Shown here: positions 1 through 5,341 of the stretch, in pieces
Position numbering within the stretch: position 1 is the first letter of the stretch
Layout of the letters: each line of letters begins with the position of its first letter
Assembly: GCA_024640765.1 (NCBI GenBank)
Contig: JAHEEK010000033.1
Location: 1-5,341 of the forward strand
DNA: 5,341 nucleotides
DNA from: Nereida sp024640765
Lineage (GTDB): Bacteria; Pseudomonadota; Alphaproteobacteria; Rhodobacterales; Rhodobacteraceae
Reading direction: 5' to 3'
Notes under the pieces: generated by a model
What the model was told of the DNA's origin: nothing
What the model saw: the letters and a program-made list of their open reading frames with translations, nothing else
Database searches by the model: none
Translations under genes and position numbers: made by a program

Positions 1-555
1 GAGTTTGGTTTTTCTTGTATGGGGTATGAAATTGCCGGTGGATGGGGTGCGCGCATTGCGCAATTCGAGTATGAACCTGACAGCGACACAATCGTTTTCA
101 CCGGTGACGGTTCATACCTGTTGATGAACTCTGATATTTATTCCTCGGTGCTAACGGATAAAAAACTGATCATTATGGTTTTGGATAACGGCGGTTTTGC
201 GGTGATCAACAAGCTCCAGAATAACACTGGCAATGAGAGCTTCAACAACCTGATTAGTGATACGCCGACGGCTACAAACCAAGTTAGTGTCGATTTTGAA
301 GCTCATGCAAAGTCGATGGGTGCATTGGCAGAAACAGTGTCTAATCCGGCTGAACTGGCTGCTGCGTTTGCGCGCGCTAAAGCGGCAGATCAGACTTATG
401 TGATTTCGATGAAGGTGGATGCCTATGGCGGTTGGACTACCGAAGGGCACACTTGGTGGGAGGTTGGGACGCCACATATCACGCAAAGTGCAAGTGTGCG
501 TGAGGCCCATCTCAAGACTGAAGCAGCCCGTAGTCGCCAAAGAAAGGGCGTCTGA
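1..555 (+). CDS. iolD: 3D-(3,5/4)-trihydroxycyclohexane-1,2-dione hydrolase, C-terminal part (5' end outside window)
   Basis: The reading frame is open from base 1, so the gene starts upstream; 184 residues are visible of a protein that in this family is roughly 600 residues long. It is the thiamine-diphosphate-dependent ring-opening hydrolase of inositol breakdown, turning the trihydroxycyclohexanedione made by IolE into 5-deoxy-glucuronate in the cytoplasm. The visible part is the C-terminal cofactor domain. It opens with SCMGYEIAGGWGAR. The Mg/ThDP motif follows: GDGS at visible residues 35-38 and the closing DNGGF at 62-66. A typical IolD tail, YGGWTTEGHTWWEVG, lies near residues 142-156. 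The TGA stop shares its last base with the iolC ATG, so the two genes are probably translationally coupled. The first ATG in frame (base 19) lies inside conserved sequence and is not the true start. I am confident of the family and of IolD rather than acetolactate synthase because of this tail and the iolCB context. Confidence 0.95.
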   Translation, partial: EFGFSCMGYEIAGGWGARIAQFEYEPDSDTIVFTGDGSYLLMNSDIYSSVLTDKKLIIMVLDNGGFAVINKLQNNTGNESFNNLISDTPTATNQVSVDFEAHAKSMGALAETVSNPAELAAAFARAKAADQTYVISMKVDAYGGWTTEGHTWWEVGTPHITQSASVREAHLKTEAARSRQRKGV

Positions 556-1544
556 TGGATGTGATTGAGGGCATTAAATGCAACAACTTTGTTGTGATTG
601 GCCGCGCAGGAATGGATCTTTATCCAGACCCGCCTGGGACGGCGACCGAAGATGCGCAAACCATGGTTGTTGCCTTGGGGGGCAGTTCGGCCAATACCGC
701 AGCTGGCATCTGCAAGTTGGGAGGAAGGGCGTCTCTGGTTACGCGCGTTTCTGATGATAGCATCGGTCGCTACTGCGTGAAGCAGCTGCAGATTTACGGC
801 GTCGGTACAGAATATGTGACGCCGGTCGGCGGTGAGTTCCGCAACTCATTGGCCGTCTATGAAACTAGGGTCGAGGGACACCAGTCGGTCATTTACCGAA
901 ATGGCGCCGCTGATTTTGAGATGTCTGAAGCTGATGTGCAGGCTGTTGACTTCACAAATTTTGGCGCCCTGATTACCGCAGGGACGGTCTTTGCAGCGGA
1001 GCCGTCTCGCAGCGCCACATTTAAAGCCTTTGAGATGGCGCGAGCGGTAGGCATCCCAATTATCTTCGATGTCGATTATCGACCCTATTCATGGCCTTCG
1101 GCTCAAGTTGCGTCTGATGTTCTATCCAAAGCCGCCGCGATGAGTGATGTGATTGTCGCCAACGATGAAGAGTTTGGGTTTATGGCTGGCTCTATTGAAA
1201 AGGGCCTCGGCAAAGCGCGTGCCTTAGCCGCCGATAGTGCCCAAATCGTTGTTTATAAAATGGGTGCGCAGGGAGCTGTTACTTTTGCAGACAACGAAGA
1301 GATTACGACCGGTATTTACCCTGTCGACGCTCTGAAGCCGACCGGTGCTGGAGACAGTTTTATGGCGGGCTTTCTAACCTCAATTGCAGACGGTCATTCG
1401 CTTCATACCTCAATCATGCGGGGCTCTGCTTGCGCGTCAATCACAGTGTCTAAACCGGGCTGCGCGCCCGCTATGGCGGACAGTGATACGCTCGAAAAAT
1501 TCCTCGCCTCTCACCCGGGTCCTACACCCTTGGGTTCAAATTAA
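555..1544 (+). CDS. iolC: 5-dehydro-2-deoxygluconokinase (PfkB/ribokinase family)
   Basis: This cytoplasmic sugar kinase phosphorylates 5-dehydro-2-deoxy-D-gluconate, the IolB product, with ATP. The 329-residue length fits a single-domain PfkB kinase. The N-terminal substrate-side motif LGGSSANTAAG is at residues 41-51. FDVDYRPYSW, characteristic of IolC-type kinases, is at 171-180, and NDEEF is at 203-207. The PfkB signature KPTGAGDSFMAGF is at 261-273, with Asp267 of GAGD as the expected catalytic base. The start at 555 is supported by AAAGGG six bases upstream and by the one-base overlap with the iolD stop (TGATG). Many proteobacterial IolC proteins carry a fused C-terminal DUF2090 aldolase-like domain. 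This one ends soon after the kinase fold, and a separate aldolase gene follows two genes later. A generic ribokinase is possible from the fold alone, but the operon and the DYRPYSW motif make IolC the strong choice. Confidence 0.95.
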   Translation: MDVIEGIKCNNFVVIGRAGMDLYPDPPGTATEDAQTMVVALGGSSANTAAGICKLGGRASLVTRVSDDSIGRYCVKQLQIYGVGTEYVTPVGGEFRNSLAVYETRVEGHQSVIYRNGAADFEMSEADVQAVDFTNFGALITAGTVFAAEPSRSATFKAFEMARAVGIPIIFDVDYRPYSWPSAQVASDVLSKAAAMSDVIVANDEEFGFMAGSIEKGLGKARALAADSAQIVVYKMGAQGAVTFADNEEITTGIYPVDALKPTGAGDSFMAGFLTSIADGHSLHTSIMRGSACASITVSKPGCAPAMADSDTLEKFLASHPGPTPLGSN

Positions 1545-1548
1545 AGGA
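1543..1548 (+). promoter_or_regulatory. Ribosome binding site of iolB
   Basis: AAAGGA lies eight bases before the iolB ATG at 1557 and overlaps the last two bases of the iolC TAA stop (1542-1544). Its spacing supports 1557 as the start. Its position means ribosomes finishing iolC end on the iolB loading site. Confidence 0.7.
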
Positions 1549-1556
1549 TCGCCCCA

Positions 1557-2399
1557 ATGCATATTGCTCCATTTGATAACGCGAATCAGCCAATCGTCGA
1601 TGTAGGTGATCCGCTGGTGCCGTTGAACTATTTTAACATCGTAAAACTGAAAAAAGGGCAGGCGTTTGAATACTCGGTCCCGGGCTATGAGACTTGTATC
1701 GTTCCGGCCACAGGTACAGTTGATGTAGAGATTGAGGGGTTCAAAGCGGATAGGCTTGGAAATCGCACTGAAGATGTTTGGGACGGAGAGCCAGAGGGTG
1801 TCTATGTACCGACGGCAGCCAAGGCGACAATGGTGTGTACCACTGATGAAGCTGAAGTTTTTGTGGCTGGTGCCAAGTATGACAAAGTGCTTGAGGCATT
1901 TACTGTCCGCGAAGCGGAGTTGGACTTTGTTCAATACGGAAGTGATGAGACCAAAACCCACCGCAAAATCAAACACATCCTTGGCACGAAATATCACGAT
2001 AAGGTGGGGCGTCTGCTTGTGTCTGAGTTGTTTACTGTCGGTGCAGGTGGGTGGTCAGGCTTCCCAAGCCATAAGCATGATACGGACCGTCTACCCCAAG
2101 AAACACGGCATGATGAAACTTATAACTTCCGGTTTAAGCCAAATCATGGCTCAGGCGTTCAGATGCTTCAGCGTGAAGATGGTAAATCTGGGGATGCGTA
2201 CCATCTCGTTGATGGTTCCACGGTGATGATTGACAAAGGCTACCACCCCTGTGCCGTTTTGCCCGGATATGAAATGTATTATTTCACTATTTTGGGAGGG
2301 CTTACACAGCGCAGTCTTGTGCAGTACTTTCAGCCATCCCATGCGGACCAGTTAGAGACTATCCCAGGCATTAAAGACATGATTGCGAAGTTCAAATGA
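1557..2399 (+). CDS. iolB: 5-deoxy-glucuronate isomerase
   Basis: IolB converts 5-deoxy-D-glucuronate to 5-dehydro-2-deoxy-D-gluconate, between the IolD and IolC steps. The protein is 280 residues, near the family's usual length of about 270, and is a metal-dependent bicupin. Metal-site residues fit the family pattern: HKHD at 172-175 (His172 and His174), Glu187 in the HDETYNFRF stretch at 185-193, and His230 in KGYHP at 227-231. PGYEMYYF at 236-243 is the conserved segment just after the last ligand. The gene follows iolC after 12 bases and has a good ribosome site (AAAGGA). Its TGA overlaps the ATG of the aldolase gene by four bases (ATGA). Nothing looks truncated or missing. The family call is secure from the motif order, and KduI-type uronate isomerases are less likely given the operon. 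Confidence 0.95.
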   Translation: MHIAPFDNANQPIVDVGDPLVPLNYFNIVKLKKGQAFEYSVPGYETCIVPATGTVDVEIEGFKADRLGNRTEDVWDGEPEGVYVPTAAKATMVCTTDEAEVFVAGAKYDKVLEAFTVREAELDFVQYGSDETKTHRKIKHILGTKYHDKVGRLLVSELFTVGAGGWSGFPSHKHDTDRLPQETRHDETYNFRFKPNHGSGVQMLQREDGKSGDAYHLVDGSTVMIDKGYHPCAVLPGYEMYYFTILGGLTQRSLVQYFQPSHADQLETIPGIKDMIAKFK

Positions 2400-3223
2400 C
2401 ACTAGCGACCTTGGCAGAGGTTCTGGATCCTGCCAAGTCGGGCGGGTACGCCGTTGCTGGTCTGGTGACTTTGGGTTGGGAAGATATGCGTGCGTTCATT
2501 GCAGCGGCTGAGGCCGAAAATTCCCCTGTCATTCTACAAGCGGGCCCGGGGTGCCGTGCGCACACGCCACTCCCTGTCTTGGGCAAGATGTTTCGCTATT
2601 TGGCAGAGGGCGCTTCTGTGCCCGTCGTGGCGCATCTTGACCATGGATACACCAAAGACGAGTGCGAGCTCGCGATTGATAGCGGCTTCACGTCAGTGAT
2701 GTTCGATGGCTCGAAGCTGGCGCTTGCTGATAACATTGCGCAAACCGCTGAGATGGTGGATTTGGCGCATAGGGCGGGTGTCTCCTGTGAGGGTGAAATC
2801 GGGTTTGTAGGCTACGCCAATGGCGCAAATTCAGCAGGAACAGACCCTATTGAGGCGGAACAGTTTGCTCGTGAAACAGGTGTTGATGCCATGGCGATAT
2901 CTGTCGGTAACGTTCACCTTCAGCAAGATAAAGAAGGGGGACTTGATGAGGCGCGCATAGCGCAAATTCAGCAGCTGACAGATGTTCCATTGGTTATACA
3001 TGGCGGTTCTGGCGTTCCGGTGGCGCAGCGCAAAAAGCTGGCGCGCGAGACAAATATTTGTAAGTACAACATCGGAACCGAGTTGCGTATGGCGTTCGGT
3101 GCTGCGATGCGCGAGGCAGTAAATTCCGATCCAAACCGGTTCGACCGTGTCGAAATTCTTAAAGAAACACATGATCCGGTGGTTGCTGCTGCGCGGCAAG
3201 TTTTGTCGGCGTTGAAGGGGTAA
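2396..3223 (+). CDS. iolJ: Class II aldolase, probable 6-phospho-5-dehydro-2-deoxygluconate aldolase (IolJ role)
   Basis: The 275-residue protein is a zinc-dependent class II aldolase of the FbaA/GatY/IolJ family. Zinc and catalytic residues are all present. HLDHG at 80-84 supplies Asp82 (catalytic acid/base) and His83 (zinc). GNVH at 171-174 supplies His174, and IHGGSG at 201-206 supplies His202. The phosphate-grip motifs GGSG (203-206) and NIGTELR (225-231) indicate a phosphorylated substrate. SVMFDGS (100-106) and EGEIGFVG (132-139) are also typical. In this operon the expected reaction is cleavage of 5-dehydro-2-deoxygluconate 6-phosphate into dihydroxyacetone phosphate and malonate semialdehyde. 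The substrate is inferred from position; fructose- or tagatose-bisphosphate activity cannot be excluded from sequence. The N-terminus is divergent: YAVAGLVTLG at 18-27 replaces the usual YAV-AFN-type motif, and QAGPGCRAHTPLP (48-60) is also atypical. The start overlaps the iolB stop (ATGA) and has only a weak GCGAAG upstream, so translation probably depends on coupling. Confidence 0.85.
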   Translation: MTLATLAEVLDPAKSGGYAVAGLVTLGWEDMRAFIAAAEAENSPVILQAGPGCRAHTPLPVLGKMFRYLAEGASVPVVAHLDHGYTKDECELAIDSGFTSVMFDGSKLALADNIAQTAEMVDLAHRAGVSCEGEIGFVGYANGANSAGTDPIEAEQFARETGVDAMAISVGNVHLQQDKEGGLDEARIAQIQQLTDVPLVIHGGSGVPVAQRKKLARETNICKYNIGTELRMAFGAAMREAVNSDPNRFDRVEILKETHDPVVAAARQVLSALKG

Positions 3224-3226
3224 AGT

Positions 3227-4219
3227 ATGATAAATATTGGTCTTTTGGGTGCCGGACGCATTGGAGTTGTGCATGGCCGCACGCTTCGCGGTATAAGGAC
3301 AGCATGTGCCGCGGCCGTGTCAGACTTTATTCCCGCTGCTGCCGAAGCGCTTGCAAAAGAGACAGGCGCGCAAGTGATGAGCAGCGATGAAATTATCGCT
3401 GACCCTTCTATTGATGCAGTTGTGATTGGTACGCCAACGACAACTCATTATGACCTCATCCATCAAGCTGCCGCCGCTGGTAAGGCCATCTTCTGTGAAA
3501 AGCCCGTGGATTTGTCGGTGGACCGGATCAAAGAATGTCTGGCTGCCGTTGAGAAAGCAGGCGTGCCTTTCATGACGGCGTTTAATCGGCGTTTCGACCC
3601 AAACTTTGCGCAATTACGCTCTCAGCTGCAGGATCAGGTGATTGGAAACGTGGAGTTGGTGACAATTTTGTCTCGTGACCCTGCGCCGCCTCCCATTGGC
3701 TACATCAAGATGTCAGGCGGTATTTTCAGGGATATGATGATCCATGATTTGGATATGGCTCGGTTCTTGTTGGGAGAAGAGCCTGTCGAATTGCACGCAT
3801 CCGGATCTTGTTTGATAGACCCCGAAATTGGAGCGGCGGGTGACTTTGATACTGCCGTGGTTACGCTCAAAACGGCTAGTGGTAAGTTCTGTCAGATCAG
3901 TAACTCGCGCCGTGCGAGTTATGGCTACGATCAGCGGATCGAAGTGCATGGTGAAAAAGGTATGCTGCGCGCTGATAATCAACTTGAGACGACTGTAGAG
4001 TTGGCTACCGGTGATGGTTTCCGCCGCGCCCCAACTGAGGCGTTCTTCCTTGAACGCTACGCAGCCGCCTACCGTGCAGAGATGGAGCATTTCGTATCTG
4101 TTTTGGTCGATGGTGCGGAAATGACACCCACTGGCCTTGACGGCTTGAAAGCCCAAATGATGGCTGATGCTGCAGACGCATCTGCGCGTGACGGGCAACC
4201 ACGTCAGCTAAACTGGTAA
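3227..4219 (+). CDS. iolG: Inositol 2-dehydrogenase (Gfo/Idh/MocA family)
   Basis: IolG oxidises myo-inositol to scyllo-inosose (2-keto-myo-inositol) with NAD+, the entry step of the pathway. The 330-residue length is standard. The N-terminal Rossmann fold shows GAGRIG at 8-13, and an acidic residue, Asp33, at the expected end of the second strand suits NAD+ rather than NADP+. CEKPVDL at 90-96 carries the family EKP motif, with Lys92 as the catalytic lysine. GGIFRDMMIHDLD at 164-176 supplies Asp169 and His173, matching the Lys-Asp-His triad known in Bacillus subtilis IolG. The start is fixed by AAGGGG at 3215-3220, six bases before the ATG, which sits inside the end of the aldolase gene; only three bases separate the genes. 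Relatives in this family include scyllo-inositol and other sugar or cyclitol dehydrogenases. Exact substrate preference is therefore inferred from the operon, but IolG is the natural reading. Confidence 0.9.
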   Translation: MINIGLLGAGRIGVVHGRTLRGIRTACAAAVSDFIPAAAEALAKETGAQVMSSDEIIADPSIDAVVIGTPTTTHYDLIHQAAAAGKAIFCEKPVDLSVDRIKECLAAVEKAGVPFMTAFNRRFDPNFAQLRSQLQDQVIGNVELVTILSRDPAPPPIGYIKMSGGIFRDMMIHDLDMARFLLGEEPVELHASGSCLIDPEIGAAGDFDTAVVTLKTASGKFCQISNSRRASYGYDQRIEVHGEKGMLRADNQLETTVELATGDGFRRAPTEAFFLERYAAAYRAEMEHFVSVLVDGAEMTPTGLDGLKAQMMADAADASARDGQPRQLNW

Positions 4220-4292
4220 CTTAACGGTTAGTTGACGCTTGCCCTTGGTATCGCTCAAGGCTCTGATCGAATACAGAGCACGAAGTCTCAAA
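4220..4292 (+). other. Gap between iolG and the decayed gene
   Basis: This 73-base stretch has no coding content that I can support. It holds several small inverted repeats, listed separately, but no GC-rich stem followed by a run of T, so I see no intrinsic terminator after iolG. No clear -35/-10 pair or strong ribosome site precedes the ATG at 4293. Read-through from iolG into the downstream genes is plausible. Confidence 0.5.
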
Positions 4293-4314
4293 ATGCCTGA
4301 ACCTATCTTGAGCG
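4243..4314 (+). repeat. Nested and alternative inverted repeats around the pseudogene start
   Basis: Three pairs are visible. CGCTCAAG (4252-4259) pairs perfectly with CTTGAGCG (4307-4314). Inside that pair, GCTCTG (4260-4265) pairs with CAGAGC (4274-4279) across an eight-base loop. CCTTG (4243-4247) can instead pair with CAAGG (4256-4260), which would exclude the outer stem. The right outer arm lies in the first codons of the decayed gene, and its ATG (4293-4295) would sit inside the structure. There is no T-run, so this is not a standard terminator. Stems of this size can occur by chance. Confidence 0.35.
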
Positions 4315-5078
4315 CTGCCGATGTGTTGGCGCGCCGCCTGTACCTTGCTGGATGCCGCTATGCGTTTGGCATAGCCGGGCGGCGAGGTTCTCACCCTTAT
4401 TGATGCCTTGGAGAGCGCTGGGATTACTTTCGTGTTGGCGCGTCATGAAAACGCAGCAGGCTTCATGGCTGAGGGGACGTATCACCGGACTGGTGCACTC
4501 GGCATTTTAGTTTCAACAGTTGGTCCCGGTGCGTTTAACGGGGTGAATGTGGTGGAGAACGCCCACCAAGACCGTGTCCGATGATTGTTCTAACGGGTTG
4601 CGTGGGTGCAGACACGACACATACCAACACCGATCAAGTTCTGGATCAGCGCGCAGTTTTCCGAGCGATTACCAAACACTCATTTACGCTTAGCGCGGCT
4701 TCTGTCCACGTGATTGCAAATAAAGCCGTCTCAATGTGTGTGGAGGGGCAACAGGCGCCCATTCACATCGACGTTCCTATTTCTGTTGCGAATCAAGATG
4801 CGTTGGGAGCGGGAGAGTTGCGACCACCCGAGATGCCTGTTGTGCCGTCTTACTTTGCGTTGATAGAACTGAAGCAGCGATGTCGCTAGATGAAGAATCG
4901 TGGTGTTGATTTTGGCAGATCAGACTTTGCAGCGATTGCACGCGCGTTTGGAGGGGCTGGCCATTGTGTCCTTAGTGCTGAGGAATTAACCGAGGCGTTG
5001 AACACAGCGCAAATGGCTGACACATTTATAGTCATCGCAGTAGAGATTGAGAAAGGCGCCTATGATGGCCGTATCTGA
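4293..5078 (+). pseudogene. Decayed thiamine-diphosphate enzyme (acetolactate synthase large subunit-like)
   Basis: The remains are collinear with a ThDP-dependent enzyme. An N-terminal piece starts at the ATG at 4293 (MPEPILSAADVLARRLY) and runs into a stop at 4401-4403. Removing one base near G4374 restores IPGGEVLTLIDALESAG and continues through RHENAAGFMAEG, whose Glu (codon 4447-4449) is the expected cofactor-activating glutamate, and then STVGPGAFNGVNVVENAHQD. A base is missing near 4579-4580; past it the original frame resumes with MIVLTGCVGADTTHTN and reaches HIDVPISV. Near 4842-4850 the sequence jumps directly to the extreme C-terminal part (YFALIELKQ). An in-frame TAG (4887-4889) interrupts that part before it continues as GVDFGRSDFAAIARAFGG and ends AYDGRI. 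The central domain and most of the cofactor domain, including any GDG...N motif, are absent: about 262 codons remain where full-length relatives have about 550. It is not iolD, and it lacks a clear oxalyl-CoA decarboxylase pattern; the original substrate is unknown. The tail overlaps the CoA-transferase start. Confidence 0.9.
5052..5056 (+). promoter_or_regulatory. Ribosome binding site of the CoA-transferase gene, inside the pseudogene tail
   Basis: AAAGG lies five bases before ATG 5062 and eight before the adjacent ATG 5065. Both ATGs are in the same frame (ATGATG), so the start is uncertain by one codon, and the second has the more usual spacing. The site is within the last codons of the decayed gene. 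In the intact ancestor it would have served a translationally coupled start. Confidence 0.6.
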
Positions 5079-5341
5079 ACCAAAAGGCGCATTAGACGGT
5101 CTTGTCGTTCTTGATTTAACTCGCATTTTGGCGGGTCCCACTGCGACCCAGCTTTTTGGTGATTTGGGCGCGACCGTTATTAAGATCGAAAACCCTAAAA
5201 CCAAAGGTGATGATACCCGCGCATGGGGGCCACCCTACGCGCAAACAACAGATGGTGAGCAAGATCTTAGTGCCTATTTCATGGCTGCCAACCGCAACAA
5301 GTATTCTGTAGCTGCGGATCTGAGTAGCTCCGAGGGGCAGC
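5062..5341 (+). CDS. CaiB/BaiF (family III) CoA-transferase, N-terminal part (runs off window end)
   Basis: Ninety-three codons are visible of a protein usually near 400 residues. Family III CoA-transferases move CoA between acyl groups, typically organic acids, in the cytoplasm. The N-terminal signature is complete: LDGLVVLDLTRILAGP at residues 11-26, GDLGATVIKIENP at 33-45, GDDTRAWGPP at 49-58, and AYFMAANRNKYSV at 71-83. The catalytic aspartate of the family lies further on, outside the window, so activity cannot be judged. The reading frame is undamaged throughout, unlike the gene just before it, whose final 17 bases it overlaps in another frame. The overlap suggests the pair was once one functional unit, perhaps for activating or processing a carboxylic acid. 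The acyl substrate cannot be named from this fragment. Formyl-CoA:oxalate transferase is one member of the family, but nothing here points to it specifically. Confidence 0.92.
   Translation, partial: MMAVSEPKGALDGLVVLDLTRILAGPTATQLFGDLGATVIKIENPKTKGDDTRAWGPPYAQTTDGEQDLSAYFMAANRNKYSVAADLSSSEGQ

Noticed and set aside
1536..1997. A 153-codon open frame on the - strand across the start of iolB
   Set aside because: It lies antisense to a well-supported gene, matches no family I recognise, and its protein has the low-complexity look of a shadow frame.
3713..4198. A 161-codon open frame on the - strand inside iolG
   Set aside because: It overlaps the conserved IolG catalytic region, and its protein shows no recognisable domain. 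The open frame follows from iolG codon use.
4220..4285. An intrinsic terminator after iolG
   Set aside because: The hairpins here have five- or six-base stems with eight-base loops and no following T-run.
4581..4889. A possible separate 102-residue gene
   Set aside because: Its protein is the interior of a ThDP enzyme N-terminal domain beginning mid-fold, and it continues in frame with flanking pieces. It is a pseudogene fragment, not a small gene.
4890..5078. A possible separate 62-residue gene
   Set aside because: It is the C-terminal tail of the same ThDP enzyme, separated from the preceding piece only by one TAG codon in the same frame, with no ribosome site of its own.
4293..5341. An oxalate degradation pair (oxalyl-CoA decarboxylase plus formyl-CoA transferase)
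   Set aside because: A ThDP enzyme beside a family III CoA-transferase suggests this pair, but the remnant resembles acetolactate synthase-like proteins more closely, and the diagnostic parts of both proteins are missing from the window.

Overview
The window reads as part of a myo-inositol catabolism (iol) operon from an alphaproteobacterium, followed by a decayed gene and the start of an acyl-CoA gene. All genes are on the + strand. The gene order, the protein style and the moderate GC with tightly packed, overlapping genes suggest a marine Rhodobacterales (Roseobacter-like) genome. That placement is recognition, not the result of a search.

Positions 1-4219 hold five genes: the 3' end of iolD, then iolC, iolB, a stand-alone class II aldolase in the iolJ role, and iolG. 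Joints are very tight: iolD/iolC share one base (TGATG), iolB/aldolase share four (ATGA), and the other gaps are 12 and 3 bases. This implies one transcript with translational coupling. The pathway logic is: IolG oxidises myo-inositol to scyllo-inosose; IolE (not in this window) dehydrates it; IolD opens the ring to 5-deoxy-glucuronate; IolB isomerises that to 5-dehydro-2-deoxygluconate; IolC phosphorylates it; and the aldolase splits the product into dihydroxyacetone phosphate and malonate semialdehyde. IolE and IolA (the semialdehyde dehydrogenase) presumably lie upstream or elsewhere.

Positions 4220-4292 are a short non-coding gap with nested small inverted repeats but no convincing terminator. 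Positions 4293-5078 hold the remains of a second thiamine-diphosphate enzyme, related to acetolactate synthase large subunits. It carries a +1 frameshift, a compensating -1 frameshift, a large internal deletion that removed the central domain and most of the cofactor-binding domain, and an in-frame stop. It is a pseudogene and would appear as unrelated small ORFs in an automatic annotation.

From 5062 to the window end an intact-looking family III (CaiB/BaiF) CoA-transferase begins, overlapping the last 17 bases of the pseudogene. The former enzyme pair has therefore lost one partner while the start of the other is preserved.

I see no RNA gene, CRISPR array, insertion sequence or phage-like element. 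The window is mostly a known catabolic operon; the decayed gene and its junction are the most unusual part.
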